This document shows, one piece after another, positions 9,362 through 18,659 of a stretch of 64,000 bases of DNA (its first letter is position 1; every line of letters starts with the position of its first letter). The stretch covers positions 83,541 through 147,540 of the forward strand of contig NZ_AUXY01000046.1 of NCBI RefSeq assembly GCF_001625695.1, written 5' to 3'. The translations under genes and the position numbers were made by a program. The stretch comes from Pseudoalteromonas luteoviolacea H33-S. GTDB taxonomy: Bacteria; Pseudomonadota; Gammaproteobacteria; Enterobacterales; Alteromonadaceae. The notes under the pieces were generated by a model. It made no database searches. It saw only the letters and a list, made by a program, of their open reading frames with translations, and had not been told where the DNA came from.

Positions 9362-9394
9362 GAATCTAATAAAGCCACTTTATTAGATTCTTTT
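9362..9394 (+). terminator. Rho-independent terminator of the secreted-protein gene
   Basis: A perfect 13-pair stem, GAATCTAATAAAG and its reverse complement, with a CCA loop at 9375-9377, followed by TTTT. A weaker CAGTCAA/TTGACTG pairing lies just before it at 9308-9345. Confidence 0.8.
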
Positions 9395-9431
9395 ACAATT
9401 ATTAAAAATCAATTACACTTAAATTCAAGTC

Positions 9432-10491
9432 CGAAGTGTACCACTCTATAAATTAAGCCACATGACATAGCTCATCAAACACGACTTGCGGCTGCTTAAA
9501 CTCATGGCACTTCCTCGGTCTTAAAATTAAAGCCCTTGCTATTTCTTTAATATCTTTATCCGTTACAGTCCTTAAGTCTGTTCCTTTGCGAATGTACTGG
9601 CGTAATAGTCCATTGAAGTTTTCGTTTAGCACTCGCTCCCAAGAGGAATATGGGTTGGCAAAGTAAATCTCTGTCTTTAATTTTTCCGCTACTAACTCAT
9701 GTTCGTAGAATTCGCTACCGTGACTGCTGTGATTATTTTGACGTGTTTACGGTAACGCCATAGCATGCTTATAAGTGCTTTGCTAACATCTTCAGCTCAC
9801 TTACTTGGCGCTTTTCTTATTAAGTACAACCTACTTTTACGCTCAACCAAGCTAACGATTACACCTGTACCTTGCTTTCCTAGCACCGTATCTACTTCCC
9901 AATCACCAAGGCGTGTTCTCAAGTCCACTATAGCTGGCCTGTGCTCAATACCTACTCGATTGGGAATAATTGCTCGTTTAGCTTTAATCCTTTCCTATAT
10001 TTCCGGTGCCCATGACGTAACTGTTTGTATAATTGGCCACCATTAAGCTTATCTTTTTGGATGTGAAAATAAATCCACTCATGACTTACAGGTAGCTCTA
10101 TTATTTTACTGACCCCAGCTATTTGCTCAGGGCTCCATTTAAGTGATAAAGCATACTCAACAAAAATAACTGTCAAATCACTCAACTTTTTCTTAGACGC
10201 TTGATGCCTCCATTTGAGTGCTTGAGCTTGAGCCACTTCTGGCAAATAGTGCGAACCTCTAATTTGGTTACGGTTTATCTCCCGACTGATGGTAGTGTGG
10301 CTTACTTTTAAGCGCTAGGCCATTTTTCGATAACTAAATCCCCCGCGTAAATAGGCTTCTATCTGGTATCTTTGACCTTCGATTAACTGCTTGTAACTCA
10401 TGGTATCTACTCTTGTTTTTTGGCAATTACAAAGTACCACCAACACGCAGTTGATCTCTTCTCACCTTTTAACCATAAGTGGTGCACTTAG
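9432..10491 (-). mobile_element. Decayed IS30-family insertion sequence
   Basis: About 1.06 kb. Inverted ends can be seen as 9432-9445 (CGAAGTGTACCACT) and the reverse strand of 10478-10491 (CTAAGTGCACCACT), 12 of 14 identical; the true tips may extend a few bases further out. The interior is a broken IS30 transposase gene. It directly abuts the MFS end of the large cluster, so it may mark an old boundary of that island. Confidence 0.7.
9453..10401 (-). pseudogene. IS30-family transposase, broken by stops and a frameshift
   Basis: From ATG 10401 the frame reads MSYKQLIEGQRYQIEAYLRGGFSYRKMA, then an in-frame TAG, then RLKVSHTTISREINRN and the body KLSDLTVIFVEYALSLKWSPEQIAG...VSHEWIYFHIQKDK. 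After YRKGLK a frameshift leads into AKRAIIPNRVGIEHRP and GDWEVDTVLGKQG (first catalytic Asp), then an in-frame TGA, and finally ENFNGLLRQYIRKGTDLRT (catalytic Glu region) with stop at 9453. These are diagnostic IS30 blocks: helix-turn-helix, SPEQI, GDWE and NGLLRQY. At least three lesions show it is dead. Full length is about 316 codons. Confidence 0.85.
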
Positions 10492-10533
10492 TTCAAACCT
10501 AAAGCGCACCTTGGTTAATAAAACGCTAGCAAG

Positions 10534-11730
10534 CTATTTAGGTGAGCGCCATATCGCTGCCAGTATTAACATCACTGCGATCAGCGCAAAAGGCAATCCA
10601 TAATCTAACCCGTAAATGGCAGTGCCCACAATTGGGCCGGTCACAATTCCTAGCCCTTGTGCAGCTGAAACCGTACCTGCAGCAGCACCTTGCTCATGTG
10701 CTTCAACCGAATTAGCAGCCAATGCAGAGAGTGATGGATATACCCATCCCATCCCAAAACCTGCCAAGCCATACCCTATCCATAACATGACCGAAGATAA
10801 AGAAAGGTAGGCAACTATAAAGCCCGCCGCAGCAATGAGCGCGCCGAACATAATGAATCTCTGTGGTTGCCACGTCAGTTTTTGCACTGCGACTTGCGCA
10901 ACAATTAAAGCCACACCCACTATCGCAAGCGCAATACCAGCAGCGCGCGCAGCTGCTGACGTATCGAGTTGAAGGCGATCAAGAATAAAAAAGCCCACGG
11001 TAATTTGTGCAATCGCAACACTAAACGCAGCAACAAAAGCCACAGCCACAGGCCTGCGAATTCGCGCATCTGTCAAACTTACTGAGTGTCCATCAGGCTT
11101 TGCATGTTGCTCCACCTTAGGCAGTACGCGCCAAAGTACCAACAGCGCAATGGCCGGTAAAATGGCCGTAACGTATAAAGGAATGCTTAAGCTATACGCA
11201 CCAATCAGGCCCACAAAGCCTGGGCCAATCACCATGCCTGCCGCACTTGCCGCACCTATACCAGCCATGGCCGCAGTACGCTGTTTAGGCGTTACATGAT
11301 CTGCTACCAATGCTGCACTGGTGGCTGGTACCGCCGCATAAAAAACTCCAGCAACTCCTCGTCCAATCACCAGTCCAATGAATGCCAATATCGGGGCAAC
11401 AGCTGTTTTCATAGAGAAATCAATAAATAATGCAAGGCATGCATAACTGATCACAAACCCGCTAAGGCCAAATAATATAACTGGACGTCGCCCGCGTTTA
11501 TCACTCAAGCGCCCCCAAAAACGAGCCATCAATACCCAAGCTAAACCCGCAGCGGTCATGGCAGTACCAACTTGCCATGCTTCTAACCCAATCACTCGGG
11601 CTATCGGCCCTGCCAATGCAGCAAATGCCATCACGGCCATCGTGCATACAAAGGTTTCAAACATCAGTGGTTTTATACTAAATGGTGCGTTTTCTTTCGA
11701 CGCTAATTCACTGCTTGCTAAATTGGTCAT
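10534..11730 (-). CDS. MFS drug/siderophore exporter (TCR/Tet-like)
   Basis: About 398 residues with twelve predicted membrane spans. Motif A of the major facilitator superfamily, GRLSDKRGRRP, sits after the second span (about residues 73-83), and GRGVAGVFYAAVPATSAALVADHVTPKQR corresponds to the segment around spans 4-5 in the DHA1/TetA-type exporters. Start choice: the ATG at 11730 lies six bases after AAGGA, better than the ATG at 11736, which touches it. The gene overlaps the 3' end of the ABC permease gene in another frame, so it is translationally coupled to it. By context it most likely exports the metallophore made by the neighbouring cluster; general drug efflux is the alternative. 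It is the last gene of the block, next to the IS30 remnant. Confidence 0.82.
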   Translation of the reverse strand: MTNLASSELASKENAPFSIKPLMFETFVCTMAVMAFAALAGPIARVIGLEAWQVGTAMTAAGLAWVLMARFWGRLSDKRGRRPVILFGLSGFVISYACLALFIDFSMKTAVAPILAFIGLVIGRGVAGVFYAAVPATSAALVADHVTPKQRTAAMAGIGAASAAGMVIGPGFVGLIGAYSLSIPLYVTAILPAIALLVLWRVLPKVEQHAKPDGHSVSLTDARIRRPVAVAFVAAFSVAIAQITVGFFILDRLQLDTSAAARAAGIALAIVGVALIVAQVAVQKLTWQPQRFIMFGALIAAAGFIVAYLSLSSVMLWIGYGLAGFGMGWVYPSLSALAANSVEAHEQGAAAGTVSAAQGLGIVTGPIVGTAIYGLDYGLPFALIAVMLILAAIWRSPK

Positions 11731-14700
11731 TTGCATTCCTTGTTATTGAAACTGAGCCACATTTGCTGTTTTCTTTTGTGTCAGCGCATTTATTTTGAAA
11801 GCGATTGTCATCGATTGAGCGTTCATACCCTATCCCTGCATAAAACAAGTAGCTACCGTCAAGTTCAACACCGCGCTGAGCCAATGATTGTGGCATATAT
11901 TCCTGCATATGCATGTCAGAGCCACGGAGTAAAAGCCTTTGCAGCGCTGGTTGTGCATGCCAGCCACCTTCTTTCCAAACCCAACTTAACACAGACACTT
12001 CAACACCTGTATCGCTGTTTTTTATCGCCACATCACTGCTTCTTGGTGCACCAATGAGCAACTCAAGGGAGTCATTCCCGACAGTTTTAGACAAACGAGA
12101 CAATAAATCACCTGAGTCAATGCCCTCAAACACCGTCATCATAGAGCTGGGTGTACGATACTCAGATGCGCCCCAACTATCCAAAGATAAAGCGGCATAA
12201 AGCCCAAGCCAACTGATATCTCCATCCATTGCCTTGGTAATGGGTTTATCCGTTGTCGCAAACTCTTCAGCAAGTTGTTCTGAGGCACGCTTGCGCACCG
12301 CAATTGCAGCATCAAACCCACTTTGAATTTCGACACAGCGCAGTGCCGTCCAACCCGCGACTCCCTCGACAAACCAACGTGCACCAGCTTCGTCTCGCAA
12401 CTCGCCTCGCCTGCTGATCGCGTCACGCGCCAATGCAGCCGCCAAGTTATATTGCCTTTGCCAAGCACCTCTGCCGGTCCCGTCACTTTGCCACGCAATG
12501 TCTTCTGGTGCCCACAATACACCGTTATAAAGCGCAATTTCACCAGATTTACGTGGCGCTTGAACCACCGTATTGATAGGGGAAGCCCCCCCTAATTCAG
12601 ACTCTACACACTGTTGCAATGACACCAATTCTTGCGTAAACCCATCGACTAGCGGTTGGCGAGCATCCCCCACTAAAAACTCAACACCAGATTGCTGATG
12701 CGTTGATGATCCGTCACGCTGCCATACCGATGCAAAAGCCAGTACCCCGTCTATATCACCTTTATCAAATACCTGATACTCACCAGAGCCACTATCGATA
12801 GCAACCGACCAAGTCCAATCACCCATAGGCGCAACACCCTCTAATGAGGCTAGTGCAGCAGCTTGCGGGATTGCTGGCAATTGTGTCGATAAACCGAGCA
12901 GGGGCCGATCGCCAATAGAGCGAACCAAACGCTGTGGGTCATGACCTAATACCGGTAATACATCGTGTGCACGCAGCCAAACACTGGCTTTATCTAGCCA
13001 AGGTGCCGCCTCTGTCTGCCAACCTTGAGCGCCAATGTTCAGCTCAAGTGCCAGTTCACAATTTACCAAGCAGCCAGCCTCAACAACAAAATGCTCACTA
13101 TCCACTGCAAAATCAAGTGACACGTCTTTTCGTGTCGCGCCAACAAGTTCAACGCCATGAGGTAACGTGCCATGCAATCTTTGTGCGCGCACACCTTCTA
13201 AACGCCAGCTGACATCACCAGTCCCATTTGATGGGTTGAGGCGTATTAGCACTTCTCCGCCACTGATTGAATAAGGGGATGCTTGCTTCCACCACTTTTT
13301 CTCCCAATTTCCATCATGTGCCAATGCATCCATTGAAGAAGCATATCCACCCTCATCAACAAACCGAGTATTCAGCACAGCAATACACACAAATACCAAG
13401 GACAGAGCGGCCGTGGCAGTTATGCCTGCAGTGCCGAGCACACGCCTTTTTGCCTCATTAATACGATCGCGCAGAGTCAATGCGGTCCCCCGTCGCCAAG
13501 CAAGCCAACTACCAGAAAATAACAAGAAGGCAAGGGACAACTTTAAGCTGGCAAGGGCAACAATCATCGCTATCCACGGAGACCAACCAGCCAGTTCAGA
13601 TGGGTAAGCATGAATAGGCGTACCAATCGCAGCGGGTGTATATTGCACCAGCTCCACTTCATGATTCACAATCGCGATAAACGCAGCGAGTATCGATACA
13701 ACATAGGCCGTCCCAGCGCGTTGGAAAATAGCATGGGCCAGCACTGCAATAGCACATAACTCAGCCAATGCTGGAAACACTGTGAGCAATACATAGGCAA
13801 AAGGATAAATGATATCAAGAGCGTGAGGCGCAGCGATTGCCGTCATTAATACCGATGCGACAGCGGGTACCAAGCATAGTAACGCTGTGAGTCCCAGTGC
13901 GGCAATAAAACGTGCGAACAATCTCGTGCCAAGTGGCACCGGTGACGTATCTAACCATTCAATGAAGCCATCGCAATCATCTCGGCGCATTAATGCCCCG
14001 ACAAAGCCCACCACAACAAAAACAATAAAAACAAAGAAGAACCCGACCATAAAGTAAATTAATGCCTGAGGTGTGGGCACCAAAGGACCGTCAATGTGAC
14101 CAATCGAATTTACCCATGCTGCGGCAACACCAATTGCAGTGAGTAGTAGTAGCGCGAGTCGTAACCCAAAACTCTGCAATGAGATCTTTAAATGCCAGGT
14201 ACACTCCACCACCAAAGTACGCCACCAATTAGGGTTGACAATTAATCCTGCGGGCGCTGCTAAATACTTTGAGACTGACGCGCCTTTGCGAGCCTGTGCA
14301 CGAGGAGCGCGTTCCATTGCAAGATGCTCACGGCGTAATCGAACTAAAAGTATGCCCCCCACGATTAACCCAACAGACAACCACAATCCACGGTTTATCA
14401 ATAACATATCTGTCAGACCAATCATCGCGACTTTTTTCTCAGCAGGTGTCCATATCAAAGCTTGTCGCTCAGCTTCCACATAAGCAGAGGGATCGATAAT
14501 GGAGGCAAGCATCGGGCTCACTCCGCCCTCGTGCAATACAACTAAACCAATCATCCAAATCAGGCTTAGTATTGCTGCAGTGGCAAACGCACCAGTATTT
14601 GAACGGGTTAATGATGCACCAGCTAAAAACAGCACACCAGTGGCAAATGCACTGGGAATGGTAAATACCAGCAAGGAAGCCGCAGCTGCCGCCCAAGGTA

Positions 14701-15151
14701 CAGGGCCGACAGCATCAGGCGGAAGTGCACCAAATGTCACGAGGATTGGCGCCATCAGTAAGCCGACACAAATTGAAGAACCTAGGATCACAGCCACGAC
14801 GAGTGCACCACTAAACCGCGCAGCAAGTAGTAATCGCAGCGAGATGGGACTTGCTAGAACAACCTCATGGAGCTCGGCTGAACGATCTCGAACAACAATT
14901 TGCGCAAAAATCCATGCCCATGCAAAAAATAGCCACAAGCTTTGCCCTGATACCATCAAATAAATCACGTGCGGACTGTTTCGATAAATGTCCACAGCGC
15001 CCATACTGCGCATATAATCTGCGTTGAGTAAAAAAATAAGCATGTAAGCTGTCAGGCCGAAAAAGACAATGGGCGTGATCAAGCTCTTCAAGCCCAGCTT
15101 GGCCTCATTGGCGGCTTCTTGGAAAAAGAAGCTGGTGCGAGAATGTCCCAT
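11708..15151 (-). CDS. Fused ABC-2-type permease with periplasmic M1-peptidase-like domain
   Basis: An 1147-residue protein. Two permease halves, each with about six membrane spans (residues ~20-290 and ~325-560), are joined in one chain. A further span (VLGTAGITATAALSLVFVCIAVL, about residue 580) leads to a periplasmic C-terminal region of about 550 residues. This layout is known from proteins annotated as ABC permease/M1 aminopeptidase. The C-terminal part keeps the EG motif of M1 enzymes in WFVEGVAGWTALR but I find no HExxH zinc motif; its place is taken by a sequence like ALARDAISRR, so the domain looks catalytically dead. It starts one base into the stop of the ATPase gene (TGATG) and overlaps the MFS gene at its end. 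The likely role is export or periplasmic handling of the metallophore; substrate unproven. Confidence 0.78.
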   Translation of the reverse strand: MGHSRTSFFFQEAANEAKLGLKSLITPIVFFGLTAYMLIFLLNADYMRSMGAVDIYRNSPHVIYLMVSGQSLWLFFAWAWIFAQIVVRDRSAELHEVVLASPISLRLLLAARFSGALVVAVILGSSICVGLLMAPILVTFGALPPDAVGPVPWAAAAASLLVFTIPSAFATGVLFLAGASLTRSNTGAFATAAILSLIWMIGLVVLHEGGVSPMLASIIDPSAYVEAERQALIWTPAEKKVAMIGLTDMLLINRGLWLSVGLIVGGILLVRLRREHLAMERAPRAQARKGASVSKYLAAPAGLIVNPNWWRTLVVECTWHLKISLQSFGLRLALLLLTAIGVAAAWVNSIGHIDGPLVPTPQALIYFMVGFFFVFIVFVVVGFVGALMRRDDCDGFIEWLDTSPVPLGTRLFARFIAALGLTALLCLVPAVASVLMTAIAAPHALDIIYPFAYVLLTVFPALAELCAIAVLAHAIFQRAGTAYVVSILAAFIAIVNHEVELVQYTPAAIGTPIHAYPSELAGWSPWIAMIVALASLKLSLAFLLFSGSWLAWRRGTALTLRDRINEAKRRVLGTAGITATAALSLVFVCIAVLNTRFVDEGGYASSMDALAHDGNWEKKWWKQASPYSISGGEVLIRLNPSNGTGDVSWRLEGVRAQRLHGTLPHGVELVGATRKDVSLDFAVDSEHFVVEAGCLVNCELALELNIGAQGWQTEAAPWLDKASVWLRAHDVLPVLGHDPQRLVRSIGDRPLLGLSTQLPAIPQAAALASLEGVAPMGDWTWSVAIDSGSGEYQVFDKGDIDGVLAFASVWQRDGSSTHQQSGVEFLVGDARQPLVDGFTQELVSLQQCVESELGGASPINTVVQAPRKSGEIALYNGVLWAPEDIAWQSDGTGRGAWQRQYNLAAALARDAISRRGELRDEAGARWFVEGVAGWTALRCVEIQSGFDAAIAVRKRASEQLAEEFATTDKPITKAMDGDISWLGLYAALSLDSWGASEYRTPSSMMTVFEGIDSGDLLSRLSKTVGNDSLELLIGAPRSSDVAIKNSDTGVEVSVLSWVWKEGGWHAQPALQRLLLRGSDMHMQEYMPQSLAQRGVELDGSYLFYAGIGYERSIDDNRFQNKCADTKENSKCGSVSITRNANDQFSKQ

Positions 15152-16041
15152 CAGACCTCCTCGACTTGCGCATTGCGCAAGGCATGATAATAAACATCTT
15201 CAAGGCGCACCGTACGCTCGCTATACCCAGCCAAAGCTTCACCAGCCATAACAACTCGCGTACCATAAGGTGTCGCTGTCGCATGGAGTGCATCATCTGG
15301 CACAGCTTGCTCGCGTGAAATTTCCTTCTCCCAAATCAGTCCTTTGAGGCTCGCCTTTAAGCTATCAGGCGTCCCAGCGGCAACGATGCGGCCTTTGGCC
15401 ATGATAGACAGTCGTGTACATAAGTTTTCAATGTCTTCAACGATATGCGTCGATAAAAGTACGACTGCATCAGAGCCAATATCAGCAAGAATACGATGAA
15501 AACGACTTCTTTCTGCCGGATCTAAACCCGCAGTTGGTTCATCAACAATGAGTAAACGAGGTTCACCGATAAGCGCAACGGCAATGCCAAAACGACGCAA
15601 CATACCACCTGAATAGGTAGCAACAGCCCTGTGTGCATCACGCTCCAAATTAACACGCTCAAGCAAGTATTCGACTTCTTGCTTACGCACCTTTTTATCC
15701 GTGCGACCCTTTAACCAAGCAAAACGCTCAAGTAAATCGCGTCCAGATACATTTGGATATGCACCAATTTGCTGAGGCAAATAGCCGAGTTTAAAACGCA
15801 AACTATCTGGATCTGCTAATGCATCGATACCGTCAAGAGTAATTGAACCTGAGTCTGGCTGCTGCAAAGAAGCCAGTGTACGCATCAAGGTACTTTTCCC
15901 AGCGCCATTAGGCCCGAGTAACCCATACAATCCAGGCATCACTTCAAGGTTAACGCCATTTAGCGCACTGACACCGCCTTTATAAGTCTTCCTTAGCCCT
16001 TTCACTACCAGACCACGTTTGCTCACTTGTTGTTCAGTCAT
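15151..16041 (-). CDS. ABC transporter ATP-binding protein
   Basis: A 296-residue cytoplasmic nucleotide-binding subunit. Walker A GPNGAGKST is at residues 43-51, Q-loop near YLPQQ (88-92), the signature YSGGMLRR at 143-150, Walker B LLIVDEP at 163-169 and the switch His in STHIVED near 199. The form with GLYGLLGPNGAGKST and a C-terminal extension is typical of the CcmA/NatA type that pairs with ABC-2 permeases, matching the downstream gene, with which it overlaps by one base. It follows the TonB receptor gene by about 100 bp, but a hairpin with a T run lies between, so the ATPase-permease-MFS group may depend on readthrough or an unseen promoter. Confidence 0.92.
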   Translation of the reverse strand: MTEQQVSKRGLVVKGLRKTYKGGVSALNGVNLEVMPGLYGLLGPNGAGKSTLMRTLASLQQPDSGSITLDGIDALADPDSLRFKLGYLPQQIGAYPNVSGRDLLERFAWLKGRTDKKVRKQEVEYLLERVNLERDAHRAVATYSGGMLRRFGIAVALIGEPRLLIVDEPTAGLDPAERSRFHRILADIGSDAVVLLSTHIVEDIENLCTRLSIMAKGRIVAAGTPDSLKASLKGLIWEKEISREQAVPDDALHATATPYGTRVVMAGEALAGYSERTVRLEDVYYHALRNAQVEEV

Positions 16042-16078
16042 GTCTTGTCACTCATTCCTTTCTAATATTGTCTAAAAA

Positions 16079-16107
16079 GAACGCATGACCCAATGAGCAA
16101 CGCGTTC
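16079..16107 (-). terminator. Terminator after the TonB-dependent receptor gene
   Basis: On the minus strand GAACGC pairs with GCGTTC, and the interior (TGCTCATTGGGTCA) is also partly self-complementary. TTTTTAG follows directly, giving a rho-independent shape. It lies between the receptor and ABC ATPase genes. Confidence 0.6.
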
Positions 16108-16145
16108 CTTACTGCATCGATTTTTACACCATCACGTCGGCTGCT

Positions 16146-18542
16146 TTACCAATCTAATTGGAAGCCAACACCTATCGTGCGCGGCTCACCGATGCTGCCA
16201 TAAGCGCCGGGCAGGCCAAAGTCTCTACCGTCTTGGACAAAGATTTCATAATCATCATCAAGCAGGTTATTACCCCAAACATAGGCTCTCCAATCATCTT
16301 GCTGGTAGCCGATCCGGCCACTCAAAAGGCTACGATCGCGGATTTTGGTGATTTCAGGGGCATCAATGCGAGAATATGTTTTATCGGTATAGCTGTAAGT
16401 CATAGAGACAAAAAAGCCATTATCGTTTTGATATAAACCACCTAAATTTGCGGTAAACTCAGGGGCTTGAGAAAAGGACATCCCCGCCAGATCAATACCT
16501 TTCGTAACGAACTCTTTGAATTCAGTATCAATAAAACCAAAGTTTGCGAATAGATTTAAATCAGCGGTTGCCTGATACTCAATTTCAAATTCGGCACCAC
16601 TGACTTTTGATTTACCAGCATTAACCACCGCGTCATCAAAACCCGGTAAGCCACCTGGTAAGGTAATAGTGACTTGTTGATCTGACCAATCAAAATAGAA
16701 CAAATTAGCATTCAATAACAATTTGCCGTCAAGGAGCTGGTTGCGCATAAAGAGTTCATAGTTATCAATGTACTCTTCTCCGTATGGCGTCGCTTCTCCA
16801 AGGAACATCGCAAAAGAAATACCACCGGCTTGAAACCCTCGACTGTAACTGGCACCGACTCGAGTAATGTCACTGACATCGTGAGCGACTGTAAAAGATG
16901 GGATAAATTGGCTGAAAGACTCAGAAGCGGTCTGATCACTGACAAAGCCATTGTCCTTAAAATCTTTTGTTGTGCGCTCTTCTTTGTTAAAACGCGCGCC
17001 AAATTTAAATTCCCAATCTTCGATAGGTTGCCAATTTAGTTGGCCGAACAAGGCTTGCTGTTCAATGATTTCTGTACTTTCAACAGTGTTGTTAAATGGC
17101 ACAACTCCGCCTTGCCCGTCAGGAAAAACACCAGCTCCGGTGAAGCCATTGTTATAATCTCCATCAGAGTAAAATAAACCGACTAAGGCAGAAAACTGCT
17201 CTCCTTCATAATTAAAGCGAAACTCTTGGCTGAACAGCTCTTCATTCATAAAGCCGTCAACACCTAACAGGTCAAAAGCAGTGTGATCTCCCTCAAAACG
17301 CTGCTCAACACCAAAATCATTGAATCCTGTAACCGAGGTAAAACGAAGCTTATCGCTTATTTGCCAACTGGCCTCTAAAGAAAATAAATCAAAGTCAGAA
17401 GGGAAGTCACCTTCAATATTGTAGACTTGTTCACCATGAAAAATATCGCCGTCAGGTAAAGCCGCCACAAAAGGCGTTGCATTGGTGTCTGATTTATTAT
17501 GCATATACGTGAAATCAAACACCAAATCCTCATCACCACGAGGCTGCCAACGAACTGCCAAACGAATTGTTTCCTCATCTTCGTTCTGAATATCCTCACG
17601 GCCAGTGGTTGTATTGATCACATCACCATCAGATTGACGTGTTTCGACCACGACTCTTGCAGCTAGTGTGTCTTCGGATAATACAAAATTTTGCATCAGT
17701 GCTAGGCGCATGGTATCAAACTGCCCGGCTTCTGCTCGCACCGCACCTTCATAGCCATAAAAATCAGGACGATTGTAATTAATATAAACAGAGCCAATCA
17801 GTGCATTTGGCCCTTGTAATGAAGACTGCGGCCCACGTAGCACCTCAGCAGAAGTTGCATCAAACAGCGATGGTTTGACATAGTTACCAGCAGACACGCC
17901 CATGGCAACTTGGTTTATCAGAATGGATGCCAGCGCATTTGATCTATTCAAGGAGCCTGCAATGCCATCCGTATTTACACCTCGAATGCTATATGCACCA
18001 GAAATCGAGCTGCCTATTGAAACATTTGCGGTACGATCAAAGGCATCTTCAACATTATAAATGACTTGGTCTTTAATTTGGTCTTCACCAAAATACCCAA
18101 CGCTAGATGCGATCTCCTGTCGTGTTTCACCTGTTTTACTGCCCACGACGACGATTTGCTCAATCTTACTCGCCTCAGGCTTGCTGCTCGGCACGTCCGC
18201 CTCTAGTATAAAATCACCCGAAGCGGTTTGAGCAATGCGTAAATCATTACTCGCAGCTAATTGTACTAACGCTTGTTGTGCTGTGAAATTCCCTGAAACA
18301 ATTGCGCTTTTATATTGGCTAATGTCGTCAACTTGCACTACAACCTGTTGCCCGGTTATTACCGTAAAATCTCGCAGCGCCTTCATCAATGGCTGAGCCT
18401 GAATCTCAAATCGATAAGTCGCGCTGCCATCAACTGCGCCTTGGCCCATTGCAACTGGCGCGGTGATTAAAGCAGGCACAAACGCCAATGAACACAATAA
18501 ATTAATGCGATTATTTTTCTTTCGGTATTCCATGCATACCAT
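16146..18542 (-). CDS. TonB-dependent ferric-siderophore receptor with signalling (STN) domain
   Basis: About 798 residues. After a signal peptide (INLLCSLAFVPALITAPVAMGQG) comes a secretin/TonB short N-terminal domain (FEIQAQPLMKALRDFTVITGQQVVV...GDFILEAD, about residues 45-115). This domain marks receptors that signal to a FecR/FecI pair, as FecA and FpvA do. A plug domain follows (QEIASSVGYFGEDQI...VLRGPQSSLQGPNALIGSVYIN), then a beta barrel rich in aromatic strands, ending in the expected C-terminal aromatic residue (GVGFQLDW). ATG 18542 is chosen since GGAG lies about nine bases upstream; ATGs at 18557 and 18533 are alternatives. It follows the FecR gene, so sigma, anti-sigma and receptor form a FecIRA-type unit. 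The ligand is most likely the iron complex of the cluster product. Confidence 0.92.
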   Translation of the reverse strand: MVCMEYRKKNNRINLLCSLAFVPALITAPVAMGQGAVDGSATYRFEIQAQPLMKALRDFTVITGQQVVVQVDDISQYKSAIVSGNFTAQQALVQLAASNDLRIAQTASGDFILEADVPSSKPEASKIEQIVVVGSKTGETRQEIASSVGYFGEDQIKDQVIYNVEDAFDRTANVSIGSSISGAYSIRGVNTDGIAGSLNRSNALASILINQVAMGVSAGNYVKPSLFDATSAEVLRGPQSSLQGPNALIGSVYINYNRPDFYGYEGAVRAEAGQFDTMRLALMQNFVLSEDTLAARVVVETRQSDGDVINTTTGREDIQNEDEETIRLAVRWQPRGDEDLVFDFTYMHNKSDTNATPFVAALPDGDIFHGEQVYNIEGDFPSDFDLFSLEASWQISDKLRFTSVTGFNDFGVEQRFEGDHTAFDLLGVDGFMNEELFSQEFRFNYEGEQFSALVGLFYSDGDYNNGFTGAGVFPDGQGGVVPFNNTVESTEIIEQQALFGQLNWQPIEDWEFKFGARFNKEERTTKDFKDNGFVSDQTASESFSQFIPSFTVAHDVSDITRVGASYSRGFQAGGISFAMFLGEATPYGEEYIDNYELFMRNQLLDGKLLLNANLFYFDWSDQQVTITLPGGLPGFDDAVVNAGKSKVSGAEFEIEYQATADLNLFANFGFIDTEFKEFVTKGIDLAGMSFSQAPEFTANLGGLYQNDNGFFVSMTYSYTDKTYSRIDAPEITKIRDRSLLSGRIGYQQDDWRAYVWGNNLLDDDYEIFVQDGRDFGLPGAYGSIGEPRTIGVGFQLDW

Positions 18543-18570
18543 GCTTGATGTCTCCATTCAGTGTTAGACT

Positions 18571-18589
18571 CCGGTGACAAACTCACCGG
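18571..18589 (-). other. Hairpin in the receptor mRNA leader
   Basis: CCGGTGA-CAAAC-TCACCGG, a seven-pair GC-rich stem with a five-base loop, 29 bases before the receptor ATG and downstream of the candidate ECF promoter. No T run follows, so it is more likely a leader structure than a terminator. Confidence 0.45.
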
Positions 18590-18621
18590 TTCTTAGCTAG
18601 GTAGACAATTAAGCTGGCTGT

Positions 18622-18644
18622 ACCCGTAAAAAATTAATCAAAAA
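18622..18644 (-). promoter_or_regulatory. Candidate ECF-sigma promoter of the receptor gene
   Basis: On the minus strand a T/A run ends in TTTTTTACGGGTAC; ACGGGT occupies 18622-18627, 80 bases before the chosen receptor start. The same T-rich run plus ACGGGT occurs before the hydrolase gene (61551) and the PchB-like gene (22801). Sharing among three intergenic regions of one locus is what the sequence shows; assignment to the local FecI-type sigma factor is inference. Confidence 0.5.
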
Positions 18645-18659
18645 AATAAAATAAACTTT

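Noticed and set aside
13267..14963. Several plus-strand open frames of 60-150 codons opposite the fused ABC permease gene
   Set aside because: They lie antisense to a long, motif-bearing gene and show no domain, ribosome site or composition of their own.
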